From contig JAEWOD010000035.1 in assembly GCA_023461035.1 (NCBI GenBank), positions 228,221-292,220 of the forward strand: a stretch of DNA of 64,000 nt, written 5' to 3'. A program made the translations under genes and the position numbers. Source of the stretch: Bacteroidota bacterium. Its GTDB lineage: Bacteria > Bacteroidota > Bacteroidia > Flavobacteriales > Weeksellaceae. Under the pieces are notes generated by a model. That model ran no database searches, was not told the origin of the DNA, and saw only the letters and a program-made list of their open reading frames with translations. Position 1 is the first letter of the stretch; every line of letters starts with the position of its first letter. Below are positions 1-8,223 of this stretch, in pieces.

Positions 1-1
1 A

Positions 2-382
2 AAACCGACCGAACGCAATGATCCGCGTGTCACCAAATTGGGGAAAGTCCTGCGAAAAACCAGTCTGGATGAGCTTCCGCAATTCATCAACGTATTGAAA
101 GGCGAAATGTCCATCGTGGGACCACGTCCACACATGGTTTCCGAAAATGAAGCTTATGCGGAAATCATCAAACGCTATTCGCTGCGCCATTATGTAAAAC
201 CCGGGATTACCGGACTTGCCCAGATAAAAGGTTACCGTGGGGCCGTGGATACCGATAAAGACATGGAAATGCGTATCCGGACCGATATTTATTATGTCCG
301 AAACTGGTCCTTTTTATTGGATCTTTTTATCATCTATAAAACCGGAAAATTGATGATTTTTGGTGACGAGAACGCCATATAA
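2..382 (+). CDS. Undecaprenyl-phosphate sugar-phosphate transferase, C-terminal part (5' end outside window)
   Basis: This is the C-terminal catalytic part of a bacterial sugar transferase (PglC/WcaJ/WbaP-type phosphoglycosyl transferase), which loads a sugar-1-phosphate onto undecaprenyl phosphate at the inner membrane as the first step of capsule, exopolysaccharide or O-antigen synthesis. The open frame runs to the left edge, so the true start lies outside the window; the internal TTG at 38 is not a convincing start. Visible family motifs are SLDELPQ (with the Asp-Glu dyad of this family), GEMSIVGPRP, VKPGITGLAQI and a C-terminal hydrophobic stretch, WSFLLDLFII. It ends flush against the convergent ATPase gene at 383. 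It is probably the last gene of a polysaccharide cluster to the left. The sugar substrate cannot be inferred. Confidence 0.9.
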   Translation, partial: KPTERNDPRVTKLGKVLRKTSLDELPQFINVLKGEMSIVGPRPHMVSENEAYAEIIKRYSLRHYVKPGITGLAQIKGYRGAVDTDKDMEMRIRTDIYYVRNWSFLLDLFIIYKTGKLMIFGDENAI

Positions 383-1573
383 TCAATACATAAACCCAAA
401 AAGCCATACCGGAATTATATTCCCAAAGCCAATTTCAATCCCATCTTTTGCCACATAAGCACTCTCCATTTTGGTAATTTGCTTTTTCGTTTTGTTTTTG
501 CCTCCGATTTCAAACGTATATGCTTTATCAATCACGAAATCAGCCGTTTCCGGCAGATTTGTTTCATACAAATCTTTGAATTGATTCAAGAAAAACGTTT
601 CCCGTACATTCCCGATATTGGTATTTTCTTTCGCCAAAGCATACATCAAATTCGTGTTGTTCAAATACAATTTTTCGGGCTTTGTCAACACTCCGATTCC
701 GGAAGTGTCTTTGTATAATTCACTGACCAGCCCGGCACGTTCCAGAATTTTGATACTTCGCACCAACATATTGCGCGAAAGACCAACTTTCTCGCTCAAC
801 TTGGTGATATTGGGCGTAAACGGAGCACTTGACGCAATTGCAATGAGTAATTTTTTCAACTTCACCAACGTATCGTACTGCAAATCTTCCACCGCATGAA
901 TATCTATTTCTATGACGAGGTTAATCGTATTTTGTAATTTTTGAACATAAAAACCTTCGTTTTCCTTGTAATAGGGATATACACCGATTTTCAGGTATTT
1001 TTCAAACAATGGCAAAGGTTTAATTTCCCCCAAAAGACTCGTCGCAATGGAATTGTGATTTTCCAGAATTTCAGCAAACGAATGAACGGAAAGTTCTTTT
1101 CCTATCTCAAATCGAATGAATTCTCTAAATGATAATTCTTTAAGTGAATACATTACCGCTCTTCTACTCAAATCAGATTCAGATTTGTAGATTTCCAATG
1201 CCGATGATGAAGTGAAAATGATTTGAAGCTCAGAGAAATTATCATAAATTAATTTTATTTCTCTGGACCAATTCGGATATTTATGAACCTCATCAAGCAA
1301 CAAATGCGTTCCTCCAAATTGAACAAATTGCTTTGCCAAATCGTATAATTTATTCTCAAAAAAATAAATATGATCTAAACTTGCATACAAAGTTGACTCC
1401 ATGGGTAAATACAATTTTGCCAACTGTAAAAGCAAGGTGGTTTTTCCTGCTCCCCTTGCTCCTTTTACCGCTATCAATCGGTTGTTTAAGTCGATTTTAT
1501 GAACCAAATAACGTTGGATATCCATTGATACACTTGCTATTTTGGATTGAAATTCCAACAATAATGCTTCCAT
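383..1573 (-). CDS. AAA-type P-loop ATPase with C-terminal winged helix and DUF4143-like region
   Basis: Predicted 396-aa ATPase of the widespread AAA_14/DUF4143 type. Walker A is GARGAGKTT at residues 38-46, Walker B is LLLDE at 91-95 followed by VHKYP, and a sensor-like FTSSS lies near 120. The middle of the second half has a winged-helix-like segment (GLSRNMLVRSIKILERAGLV), and the C-terminus contains ADFVID and FEIGGKNK, as in the nuclease-like tail of this family. Members are common as solitary accessory genes and their cellular role is poorly defined. The start is an ATG (complement of 1571-1573). It converges on the sugar transferase with no gap and has no obvious operon partner, so it may be a mobile accessory gene. 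Confidence 0.85.
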   Translation of the reverse strand: MEALLLEFQSKIASVSMDIQRYLVHKIDLNNRLIAVKGARGAGKTTLLLQLAKLYLPMESTLYASLDHIYFFENKLYDLAKQFVQFGGTHLLLDEVHKYPNWSREIKLIYDNFSELQIIFTSSSALEIYKSESDLSRRAVMYSLKELSFREFIRFEIGKELSVHSFAEILENHNSIATSLLGEIKPLPLFEKYLKIGVYPYYKENEGFYVQKLQNTINLVIEIDIHAVEDLQYDTLVKLKKLLIAIASSAPFTPNITKLSEKVGLSRNMLVRSIKILERAGLVSELYKDTSGIGVLTKPEKLYLNNTNLMYALAKENTNIGNVRETFFLNQFKDLYETNLPETADFVIDKAYTFEIGGKNKTKKQITKMESAYVAKDGIEIGFGNIIPVWLFGFMY

Positions 1574-1708
1574 TTTGCTTTATTTAGAAACCAAATATAA
1601 AAATTATTGTTAATTTTAAAAAGCATTTTTAATAGATTATTGCTTTCTTTAAAAAGCAAAATAATAGTTATGAATAATGAATACGCTATTTAACTACATA
1701 AAAAATCC

Positions 1709-1737
1709 CGCAAAAAGCATATTACTTATTGCAGGAA
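1709..1737 (-). terminator. Weak terminator-like hairpin after the DUF6341-like gene
   Basis: Read on the minus strand, CCTGCA and TGCGGG can pair across a loop of about 17 nt and are followed by a run of T. It lies about 40 nt after the stop of the 1776-1967 gene. The stem is short and includes a G-U pair, so this is tentative. Confidence 0.3.
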
Positions 1738-1775
1738 ATATCTTTAACGAAATTTAATCACTAAATATCAAAGGC

Positions 1776-1967
1776 CTACCAGCCCTCGTAATCTTTCTCG
1801 TTGTCGTTTCCGAACTGTTTCAGTTTCATCAGCCACCAGCCCATCAACACCATACCGACTACAAAAAGTATCCAGTCAAATGCGTGACCAATCGGCACTA
1901 AAGTGTTTTCAAAAAACCATCTGCATAAATTCGCAAAACCAAACCAAAAATCTGTAATTAATCCCAT
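1776..1967 (-). CDS. Small membrane protein, DUF6341-like
   Basis: A 63-aa protein with one strongly hydrophobic segment (HAFDWILFVVGMVLMGWWLM) followed by a short polar tail, LKQFGNDNEKDYEGW. Size, tail and position match the small DUF6341 proteins that flavobacteria encode beside a DUF6427 gene. I recognise this from neighbourhood and composition rather than from a catalytic motif. It diverges from the DUF6427-like gene with 36 nt between the start codons, so the two may share a promoter region. No function is known. Confidence 0.7.
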   Translation of the reverse strand: MGLITDFWFGFANLCRWFFENTLVPIGHAFDWILFVVGMVLMGWWLMKLKQFGNDNEKDYEGW

Positions 1968-2003
1968 ATCTTTGTTTCTATAAGTGAGGACAAAGTTATA
2001 AAA

Positions 2004-2939
2004 ATGTTGGTAAAATTACTCTCCGGAAAGTCTTTTTTCGCTCAAATAATTCTTGGAATTCTTTTTATCATTTTATTTCTTATAAAAATACATGCCTTAA
2101 ACTTTGACTGGCAAGCCATTACGGGAATTTTTCTATTTGTTGCCTCTGCATTTGTAACCCTTTTATTTTTTCAAAGTTCACCCCTAATAAAAACCAAAGG
2201 ATTAGCTGTATTTTATTTTCTGATTTGGCTTTTTTGTTTTACTGAAATCTCGTTTGATTTCAAACAATCTGCTTCCCTTTTGATGTGTACCCTCATTTTT
2301 TGGCGTTTACTTGTCGCCGAACAAAGTCAGGAAAACATCAAATTCATGTTTGATATAGGCATACTTTTAAGCATTTCCGGATTTTTTTTCCCACCGAGCT
2401 TTTTGGTATTTGGATTTCTACTGTTTCTCTTTATTTATATGCGTTCCGTCAATCTGAAAGGATTCATTTTATTTCTGATCGGCATCACTTTACCTTTGAT
2501 TGTCGGCATCCAATTGCTGTACTTAATAGACCAGATCGATTGGCTGAATTCCTATCAGTACGCATTTTGTCTGGATCTTTGGCAGGTTCCCGTTTGGGGC
2601 TTGATTCCGGTTGGAATACTTATTATTTTGAGTTGGTTGGATCATTTGGCCCAATCCGCTACACAAGACATCAATAAAAGGCATCAATATTTTCTGGCTT
2701 TTCTATATTTTGCCAATTGGGTAATAATCCTGATTTTATTTGCAGGTGAAAAAGTAGAAACATTGGCCTATTTAGGACTTCCCCTGACTATTTTCCTGAC
2801 GCGGTTTACACAGTACCAAAAGTCAGAAACCTTAAAAGAAATCTTATTGTGGGTTTTTCTTCTGACGATGGGCGGATTCTATTTCAGAGAAGAAATTATT
2901 GAAATTTACAATGATTTACTTGGAAATGTTGCCTTCTAA
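2004..2939 (+). CDS. Polytopic membrane protein, DUF6427-like
   Basis: A 311-aa protein made almost entirely of hydrophobic helices (about eight to ten predicted segments) with short charged loops. It resembles the flavobacterial DUF6427 family, which pairs with the small DUF6341 protein encoded divergently here. No enzymatic motif is visible and no function is established for the family. The last 24 nt overlap the end of the convergent lpxH gene, a tight tail-to-tail arrangement. Confidence 0.75.
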   Translation: MLVKLLSGKSFFAQIILGILFIILFLIKIHALNFDWQAITGIFLFVASAFVTLLFFQSSPLIKTKGLAVFYFLIWLFCFTEISFDFKQSASLLMCTLIFWRLLVAEQSQENIKFMFDIGILLSISGFFFPPSFLVFGFLLFLFIYMRSVNLKGFILFLIGITLPLIVGIQLLYLIDQIDWLNSYQYAFCLDLWQVPVWGLIPVGILIILSWLDHLAQSATQDINKRHQYFLAFLYFANWVIILILFAGEKVETLAYLGLPLTIFLTRFTQYQKSETLKEILLWVFLLTMGGFYFREEIIEIYNDLLGNVAF

Positions 2940-3704
2940 TTTTAATTGATTTCCATCAAAAACCGCATAAGTAAAATGGTTGACCCAATCTCCTAAATTC
3001 ACATACTTTGAATTCTCCCCAACCTGAATTTCCATCGGCATATGGCGGTGTCCAAAGATGAAATAGTCAAAATGCTCCTGTTCCAACTTTCTTCGGGCAT
3101 ACTGCGCCAGCCATTCGTTTTCTTCTCCCAGAAATTTCACGTCTTCATCACCCGAAATCAATTTGTTTTTCCGTGACATATTAATTCCCAGCCAAACCGC
3201 AAAATCAGGATGCAGCAGATAAAAGAAAAATTGCGCCAATTTATTTCGGAACAACTTTTTCATGCGTTTGTAGCCCTTATCGCCCGGCCCTAAACCATCA
3301 CCGTGTGCAATGAAAAATTGGGTCCGGTTAATTTGAAAATGCCTGCGGTCATGAAAAACTGTGGCTCCGATTTCCTTTTCCAGATAATCTCTCATCCATA
3401 AATCATGATTTCCCGTAAAGAAATATATTTTGATTCCGGAATCGGATAATTCGGCCAATTTCCCCAAAACCCGCACAAATCCTCGCGGCACCACTTGTTT
3501 GTATTCAAACCAGAAATCAAATAAATCGCCCAACAAAAACAAAACCTGACAATCATTTTTTATAGAATCAAGCCATTTGACAAAACGCAATTCGCGGATG
3601 CGGCTTTCTTCATCATTTGGCGCACCCAAATGCTGGTCTGAAGCAAAATAGACCTTTTTTCCTTCTAGAAGTTGGATATTTATTTGTTGTCCTCCGCCAG
3701 CCAT
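2916..3704 (-). CDS. lpxH: UDP-2,3-diacylglucosamine diphosphatase (LpxH-type)
   Basis: Calcineurin-like metallophosphoesterase of lipid A synthesis. It hydrolyses UDP-2,3-diacylglucosamine to lipid X and UMP at the inner face of the cytoplasmic membrane. The family's metal-binding motifs appear in order: SDQHLG (residues 22-27), GDLFDFW (59-65), GNHD (98-101), then IAHGDGLGPGD and the C-terminal FGHRHMPM. Length (262 aa) is normal. The only ATG upstream of the core lies inside the end of queD (25-nt overlap), giving the N-terminus MAGGGQQIN; a later TTG start is possible. It is transcribed with queD. Confidence 0.92.
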   Translation of the reverse strand: MAGGGQQINIQLLEGKKVYFASDQHLGAPNDEESRIRELRFVKWLDSIKNDCQVLFLLGDLFDFWFEYKQVVPRGFVRVLGKLAELSDSGIKIYFFTGNHDLWMRDYLEKEIGATVFHDRRHFQINRTQFFIAHGDGLGPGDKGYKRMKKLFRNKLAQFFFYLLHPDFAVWLGINMSRKNKLISGDEDVKFLGEENEWLAQYARRKLEQEHFDYFIFGHRHMPMEIQVGENSKYVNLGDWVNHFTYAVFDGNQLKLEGNISK

Positions 3705-4132
3705 TCAGCATAAGATGTTTCGGTTTCATGAAGTCGTATGGATTGCAGTTCCACCGAAGAATTCAGTCGAGGCCCAATCAGATTTACCATATCAATCAAC
3801 ATATTTTCGCAGGAAGGCTGATAATCCGTAAAAATCACTTTATGGCCTTCTGCAGATAAATTTTCTCCTAATTCTTTATGCGGAGAATTGACATTGAGCA
3901 AAATAGCATGGTCAAATTTGTCAACGACTTCTTCTTTTACAATCTTTTTGATATCGCCAAAGTCAATCACCATCCCAAATTTAGGATTGGAACTATCCTG
4001 AATCGGTGTCCCTTTTACCGTCACGAAAAGTTTGTACGAATGCCCATGGATGTTTTTACACTTCCCGTCATAGCCATACAGCGCGTGTGCGGTTTCAAAA
4101 TTGAACGATTTGGTTACACGGATTTTATTCAT
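3680..4132 (-). CDS. queD: 6-carboxy-5,6,7,8-tetrahydropterin synthase (QueD/PTPS family)
   Basis: Enzyme of the 7-deazaguanine (queuosine/preQ0) pathway, converting dihydroneopterin triphosphate to 6-carboxytetrahydropterin. It is 150 aa, normal for the family. FETAHAL supplies the first zinc-binding His, and CKNIHGHSY supplies the candidate catalytic Cys and the HxH zinc ligands. The C-terminal SIRLHETETSYAEW contains the conserved His-Glu-Thr segment. Its 3' end overlaps lpxH by 25 nt on the same strand, implying translational coupling. Other queuosine genes are not in this window. The role as QueD rather than a eukaryote-like PTPS is inferred from the motif spacing. Confidence 0.9.
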   Translation of the reverse strand: MNKIRVTKSFNFETAHALYGYDGKCKNIHGHSYKLFVTVKGTPIQDSSNPKFGMVIDFGDIKKIVKEEVVDKFDHAILLNVNSPHKELGENLSAEGHKVIFTDYQPSCENMLIDMVNLIGPRLNSSVELQSIRLHETETSYAEWLAEDNK

Positions 4133-4270
4133 TAATTTAAAGGTCTAAACCAGGGTGCAAAACGACATAAATTTTTTCATTGCAAATATACATAAAACAC
4201 CATGAAAAAATTTATACAGAGTTTACTTCTGACCAAATAAAAGAAATTATCAATACACAGAAGAAAGTTA

Positions 4271-4948
4271 ATGGAAATACTCTCAATAGGACGGTCTGTT
4301 TTTGATTTATTTTTCCCCAGACGCTGCCTGAACTGTGATTCGGTCATTTCGCAGGATAATCCGCTGTGCATTTCCTGTACAGCCAATTTACCTTTCACGC
4401 ATTGGAATCTGGATAAAAATAATTTGGCTTATAATAAATTAAAACCGCTTTGCAAACTGCATTCCGCCCATAGTTTGTTGTTTTTCCGGCATGAAAACGT
4501 CACGCAGAAACTGCTTCATAACCTCAAATATGTGAACCATCCCGAAATCGGAATTCTTCTCGCAGAAAAAACCTTTCAAGATTTGAGTTTAAGTGAGTTT
4601 AGTGGAATCATTCCCGTTCCGATTCACCCGAAAAAATTGAAAAAAAGGGGCTATAATCAAATCGTTCCCTATGCCAAAACGCTGGCGGAGAAATCCGGCA
4701 TTCCTCTGGTGGAAAACTTTCTCATCCGAGTGGAAAATAATCCCTCTCAGGTTTTCAAAAACCGTGAAAAACGGCTGAATTCCATCCAGAATGCTTTTGC
4801 GCTGACAGACAAAAAGCTGGAAGGACATTTCATCCTGATGGATGATTTACTGACGACCGGCGCGACGATTTCGACTTGTGTAAATTTGATCCACAAAAAA
4901 TATCCTGATTTGAAAATCTCTGTGATGACGATGGCGTGTGGGGTTTAA
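4271..4948 (+). CDS. comF: ComF-family phosphoribosyltransferase-like protein
   Basis: A 225-aa protein with the N-terminal zinc-finger-like motif of ComF (Cys at residues 19, 22, 33 and 36) and a C-terminal PRPP-binding loop, LMDDLLTTGAT. This matches the ComF/GntX family, linked to DNA uptake in naturally competent bacteria, although many non-competent bacteria keep a copy. No other competence gene lies nearby, so a DNA-uptake role here is an inference from family membership. It is followed by a bidirectional terminator shared with the convergent tRNA-Cys. Confidence 0.88.
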   Translation: MEILSIGRSVFDLFFPRRCLNCDSVISQDNPLCISCTANLPFTHWNLDKNNLAYNKLKPLCKLHSAHSLLFFRHENVTQKLLHNLKYVNHPEIGILLAEKTFQDLSLSEFSGIIPVPIHPKKLKKRGYNQIVPYAKTLAEKSGIPLVENFLIRVENNPSQVFKNREKRLNSIQNAFALTDKKLEGHFILMDDLLTTGATISTCVNLIHKKYPDLKISVMTMACGV

Positions 4949-4958
4949 AAACAAAAAA

Positions 4959-4987
4959 AGCAACTAACTAAACTTCAGTTAATTGCT
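4959..4987. terminator. Bidirectional intrinsic terminator between comF and tRNA-Cys
   Basis: An 11-bp stem (AGCAACTAACT pairing with AGTTAATTGCT, one mismatch) is flanked by an A-run on the left and a T-run on the right. It can therefore end transcription of comF on the plus strand and of tRNA-Cys on the minus strand. Confidence 0.7.
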
Positions 4988-4998
4988 TTTAAATCAAG

Positions 4999-5069
4999 AG
5001 GTTCCGAGCGGATTCGAACCGCTGTATACGGTTTTGCAGACCGGTGCCTAGCCACTCGGCCACGGAACC
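4999..5069 (-). tRNA. tRNA-Cys (anticodon GCA)
   Basis: Read on the minus strand, the seven-base acceptor stem GGTTCCG pairs with CGGAACC. The D arm contains GAGTGGCTAGGCA, the anticodon loop reads CTGCAAA (anticodon GCA, cysteine), and the T arm contains GGTTCGAATCC. The discriminator base is T (U73), the identity base expected for tRNA-Cys. The CCA end is not encoded. Length is 71 nt. Confidence 0.97.
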
Positions 5070-5112
5070 AATTCCTTATTCAGGATTGCAAAGATATAAA
5101 ATTCGGCTAAAC

Positions 5113-5469
5113 TTAAAATTTCTTTTCAAGTATGATACTCACTTTTTCTACATTTCCACCAATCGGCGGATTCATTTTGGACAATTTTACGCGGGCAAAA
5201 CTCACCATATCAATCTCATTTCCAATTCTTTGTAAAATTCTTTCGGCTACTTTTTCCAATAATTTGGAACGAATACCGACTTCTTCTTTTACAATTTTAT
5301 TCAGATGCACATAATCCACCGTATCAGACAATTCGTCCGTTTCTGCTGATTTTGACAAATCAGCCTCGATTTCCAAATCCACCACATAGTCCGAACCTAT
5401 CAATGCTTCTTCATCCAGACATCCATGATTGGAATAGATGCGGATGTTTTCTAAAATGATTTTTCCCAT
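5113..5469 (-). CDS. folB: Dihydroneopterin aldolase
   Basis: Folate-pathway enzyme that cleaves 7,8-dihydroneopterin to 6-hydroxymethyl-7,8-dihydropterin and glycolaldehyde. The protein is about 118 aa. It shows the family features GKIILENIRIYSNHGCLDEE at the N-terminus, the SDTVDYVHL segment, LLEKVAERI, and the C-terminal VKLSKMNPPIGGNVEKVSI. I chose the ATG at 5469 (MGKIIL); an upstream in-frame ATG at 5478 adds only three residues. It lies downstream of the HigBA pair on the same strand. Confidence 0.93.
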   Translation of the reverse strand: MGKIILENIRIYSNHGCLDEEALIGSDYVVDLEIEADLSKSAETDELSDTVDYVHLNKIVKEEVGIRSKLLEKVAERILQRIGNEIDMVSFARVKLSKMNPPIGGNVEKVSIILEKKF

Positions 5470-5496
5470 GATTAACACCTTTAACTAAAGATCTGC

Positions 5497-5805
5497 TCAG
5501 ACAGATTCAGGATATTTAAATGATTTTATCAAAGGGGGATGATTCCTGAAATTAATCCTTTCATTTTCAAGATCATAATTTCTTTGCAGACGCAACCAAA
5601 AATCAGCTTTTCCACCAAACACTTTTTCGAGTCTCAATGCAATATTTGGAGTTATGCTGCCTTTCCCATTTATCACTTTTGACAAACTCAGTCGGGATAT
5701 CCCCAAAAGCGAAGCCGCTTCCGTTATGCTTATTTCTGCCGGGACTATGACATCTTCTTTCAGTATGATGCCCGGGTGGATGATATTACTTTCGTGCTTT
5801 TTCAT
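5497..5805 (-). CDS. higA: HigA-family antitoxin (XRE helix-turn-helix)
   Basis: A 102-aa antitoxin of the HigA addiction-module family. It has the characteristic start HPGIILKEDVI, then a helix-turn-helix, SITEAASLLGISRLSLSKVI, followed by NGKGSITPNIALRLEKVF and ADFWLRLQRNYDL. Members bind the paired HigB toxin and repress their own operon. It lies 11 nt downstream of the toxin gene, the reversed (toxin-first) order typical of higBA. The C-terminal tail, HPPLIKSFKYPESV, is not diagnostic. Confidence 0.93.
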   Translation of the reverse strand: MKKHESNIIHPGIILKEDVIVPAEISITEAASLLGISRLSLSKVINGKGSITPNIALRLEKVFGGKADFWLRLQRNYDLENERINFRNHPPLIKSFKYPESV

Positions 5806-5816
5806 AATTTAACCTA

Positions 5817-6107
5817 TTAATGATAATCCAAAAAATCTAAAACACTTGCCTCGTGTGTTTTGTTGTCAAATTGAAAAATAATCCTCCAATTTGCATTTAC
5901 GGTAATGGACCAAAAACCATCTAAATCTCCTTTTAATAAATGTAATCTTAAATACTGCAAACCTTCCAAATCATCCGGGATCATTTCAACATTGTCTATC
6001 ATAACCAGCATTCTTATTATTTTATCTGCCAGATTTGCAGGGACTTTGCTTTTATCGCCCTTTGTCCATAGTAATTTTAATCCTTTATGTTTAAACGAAA
6101 CGATCAT
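5817..6107 (-). CDS. higB: HigB-family toxin (RelE/ParE fold mRNA interferase)
   Basis: A 96-aa toxin of the HigB plasmid-maintenance killer family, expected to cleave mRNA on the ribosome. Recognisable segments are IVSFKHKGLKLLWTKGD near the start, LRLHLLKGDLDGFWSITVN in the middle, and NWRIIFQFDNKTHEASVLDF near the C-terminus. The first gene of the pair, it is followed 11 nt later by higA. The pair sits between folB and the superoxide dismutase gene with no sign of a larger mobile element. Confidence 0.93.
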   Translation of the reverse strand: MIVSFKHKGLKLLWTKGDKSKVPANLADKIIRMLVMIDNVEMIPDDLEGLQYLRLHLLKGDLDGFWSITVNANWRIIFQFDNKTHEASVLDFLDYH

Positions 6108-6241
6108 GCTTTGTATATCGCAAATATACAGTTATCAATTGGTACTTATAAATAAAATTTCTTTTTTCCTGTTAAACAAAAAGAAAAAAGCAGAAAGAAA
6201 TTCCTTCTACTTTTTACTTTATACGTTTTACTTTGTACAAA

Positions 6242-6838
6242 TCAACTATTGAACAAATCCTGTACTTTGTCCCAATTCACCACATTAAAAAACGCAGCGA
6301 TATAATCGGGTCTTTTGTTCTGGTAATTCAGATAATAAGCGTGTTCCCATACATCCAGTCCTAAAATAGGCGTTCCCTGCACCTCTGCAACCGGCATCAA
6401 AGGATTGTCCTGATTGGGTGTAGAAGTAATCTGCAACTTCCCGTCTTTTTTAATCAACCATGCCCATCCCGAACCGAATCGAGTCGTGGCTGCTTTTGAG
6501 AATTCTTCTTTAAATGCATCAAATGACCCAAATGCCGAATTGATGGCTTCTGCCAGCTCTCCGTTTGGCTCACCGCCACCGTTTGGACTCATCACTTCCC
6601 AAAATAAATTATGGTTAAAATATCCGCCACCGTTGTTACGGATGGCCGGAACTCCTACGCCGCTTTTCATGATTTCTTCGATGGAAGCATTTGCCCATTC
6701 AGTTCCTTCGATAGCTTTATTTAAATTATCGGTATAGGCTTTATGGTGTCTGTCATGATGGATTTCCATCGTTCTTGCGTCGATATGCGGTTCCAATGCA
6801 TCAAATGCATACGGTAAATTTGGTAATTCAAATGCCAT
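6242..6838 (-). CDS. sodA: Superoxide dismutase [Mn/Fe]
   Basis: Cytoplasmic dismutase converting superoxide to hydrogen peroxide and oxygen. At 198 aa it is full length. Metal ligands by alignment to the family are His27 (MEIHHDRHH), His76 (YFNHNLFW), Asp162 and His166 (DVWEHAYYL). The second-sphere pattern, with Gly in the GGGYFNH segment and Gln in PNQDNPL (143), is that of manganese-type enzymes, although Bacteroidota enzymes can be cambialistic. A good -7 element lies about 39 nt upstream of the start. It is transcribed alone. Confidence 0.96.
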   Translation of the reverse strand: MAFELPNLPYAFDALEPHIDARTMEIHHDRHHKAYTDNLNKAIEGTEWANASIEEIMKSGVGVPAIRNNGGGYFNHNLFWEVMSPNGGGEPNGELAEAINSAFGSFDAFKEEFSKAATTRFGSGWAWLIKKDGKLQITSTPNQDNPLMPVAEVQGTPILGLDVWEHAYYLNYQNKRPDYIAAFFNVVNWDKVQDLFNS

Positions 6839-6876
6839 GATTCTGGTTTTTTAAATGTTAATATTTATGTTTAGTT

Positions 6877-6884
6877 CAAATATA
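6877..6884 (-). promoter_or_regulatory. Bacteroidota -7 promoter element for superoxide dismutase
   Basis: On the minus strand this reads TATATTTG, an exact match to TAnnTTTG. A TTTG further upstream is only 13 nt away, shorter than the usual 17-20, so the -33 element is uncertain. Confidence 0.5.
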
Positions 6885-6972
6885 AGATGCATTTTCCCAA
6901 AAAATGTGAAGATTAAATTAAAACTTCTGATTCGTCCATAAATTTTCTAAATTGCAGTTGAATTCATGATTT

Positions 6973-8223
6973 ATGACAAGATTTAGAAAAATTCTGACCA
7001 GAACATTACAAATAATTTTAGGACTCATCATCCTTATCATCGGTTTATTATATCTCACCGGCAACCAACACGTCATCAAAGGTGTTCAATTGGTGTATTT
7101 GCAAGGAAAGAAAACCGCCAATATCGACGATTACAAAGATTTCGAATACAATACGGTTCTTTCAAACAAACCTCAACCTTGGTTTGAACATGAGTTGTAC
7201 AATAAAATTCCGCTGACCGATACTTTGACTTCCGAATTGGAACGTTTTAAATCCATTGGTTTTTTTGTTGCCAAAGACGGAAAAGCATTGTGGGAATATT
7301 ATTGGGACGGATATTCTGACGAAAGCCACACCAATTCATTTTCCATGGCCAAATCGGTTGTGACCATGTTGCTGGGAAAAGCCATAGAACAGGGTTATAT
7401 AAAATCCCTTGACCAGCCCATCACCGATTTTCTTCCGGAATTCAAAGACGACGAATTTGCAAAGAAATGTACCATAGGTGATCTTTCGGCGATGACATCC
7501 GGATTTGATTGGGTGGAAGATTATTACCATCCGTTTGATGATACCGCCAAAGCCTACTATGGAAGCAACATTGAAAAACAAATGCTGGGCAAAGGATTTA
7601 ACAAAGAGCCGGGGAAACATTTTGATTATACTTCCGGAACCACCCAGCTTCTCGGAATCATTTTGGAACGAGCGGTCGGCATCAGTATGTCGCAATATTT
7701 ACAAGAAGAATTCTGGCAACCGATGGGAATGGAAAACGACGCTTATTGGTCAAAAGATAGCAAAGACGGAATGGAAAAAGCATACTGCTGCCTGAATTCC
7801 AATGTGCGGGACTTTGCTAAATTCGGACAATTATTATTACAAAATGGAAACTGGAACGGTCGCCAAATCCTCGATTCTGCCTTTGTGGAAAAAATGGTTA
7901 CGCCCAACTACAAAGCATTTGCAAAAAATGAACCTGCCCGATACGGCTATTCCATCTGGACCGATTATGAACATCAGCCTAATTTTTATGGATTGATGGG
8001 ACATTTAGGACAACGCGTAATCGTCGTGCCGAGTGAAAATCTGGTCATCGTAAGGCTGGGGCATGAAAAAGACAAACGCTTTACCAAAAAAGGATTTCTG
8101 GATAACGATACTTATTATTTTGTAGATGAAGTCATGAAGATGCTCAAAGAAAACAACCTCTTAAATCAACAAAAAAATGCTGAAAAAGATTCCCTCACAG
8201 AAAGTCCTGTTTCTGGACATTGA
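6973..8223 (+). CDS. Serine hydrolase, beta-lactamase class C/penicillin-binding protein fold
   Basis: A 416-aa protein with an N-terminal membrane anchor (ILGLIILIIGLLYLTG), so it is probably exported and tethered. The catalytic SxxK is SMAK at residues 124-127, the second motif is YTS at 219-221, and GHLG in the C-terminal part occupies the place of the HxG/KTG motif. These fit the class C beta-lactamase-related family, which includes esterases, D-aminopeptidases and carboxypeptidases. Genuine antibiotic hydrolysis is not implied. Its 3' end overlaps the exonuclease gene by 47 nt in another frame. Confidence 0.88.
   Translation: MTRFRKILTRTLQIILGLIILIIGLLYLTGNQHVIKGVQLVYLQGKKTANIDDYKDFEYNTVLSNKPQPWFEHELYNKIPLTDTLTSELERFKSIGFFVAKDGKALWEYYWDGYSDESHTNSFSMAKSVVTMLLGKAIEQGYIKSLDQPITDFLPEFKDDEFAKKCTIGDLSAMTSGFDWVEDYYHPFDDTAKAYYGSNIEKQMLGKGFNKEPGKHFDYTSGTTQLLGIILERAVGISMSQYLQEEFWQPMGMENDAYWSKDSKDGMEKAYCCLNSNVRDFAKFGQLLLQNGNWNGRQILDSAFVEKMVTPNYKAFAKNEPARYGYSIWTDYEHQPNFYGLMGHLGQRVIVVPSENLVIVRLGHEKDKRFTKKGFLDNDTYYFVDEVMKMLKENNLLNQQKNAEKDSLTESPVSGH

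Noticed and set aside
4271..4948. Part of a natural competence operon
   Set aside because: No comEA, comEC or dprA homologue is adjacent; comF alone does not show competence.
6973..8223. Beta-lactamase resistance gene
   Set aside because: The SxxK and YTS motifs show the fold only; class C-like proteins of this kind are often esterases or peptidases, and no resistance context is present.
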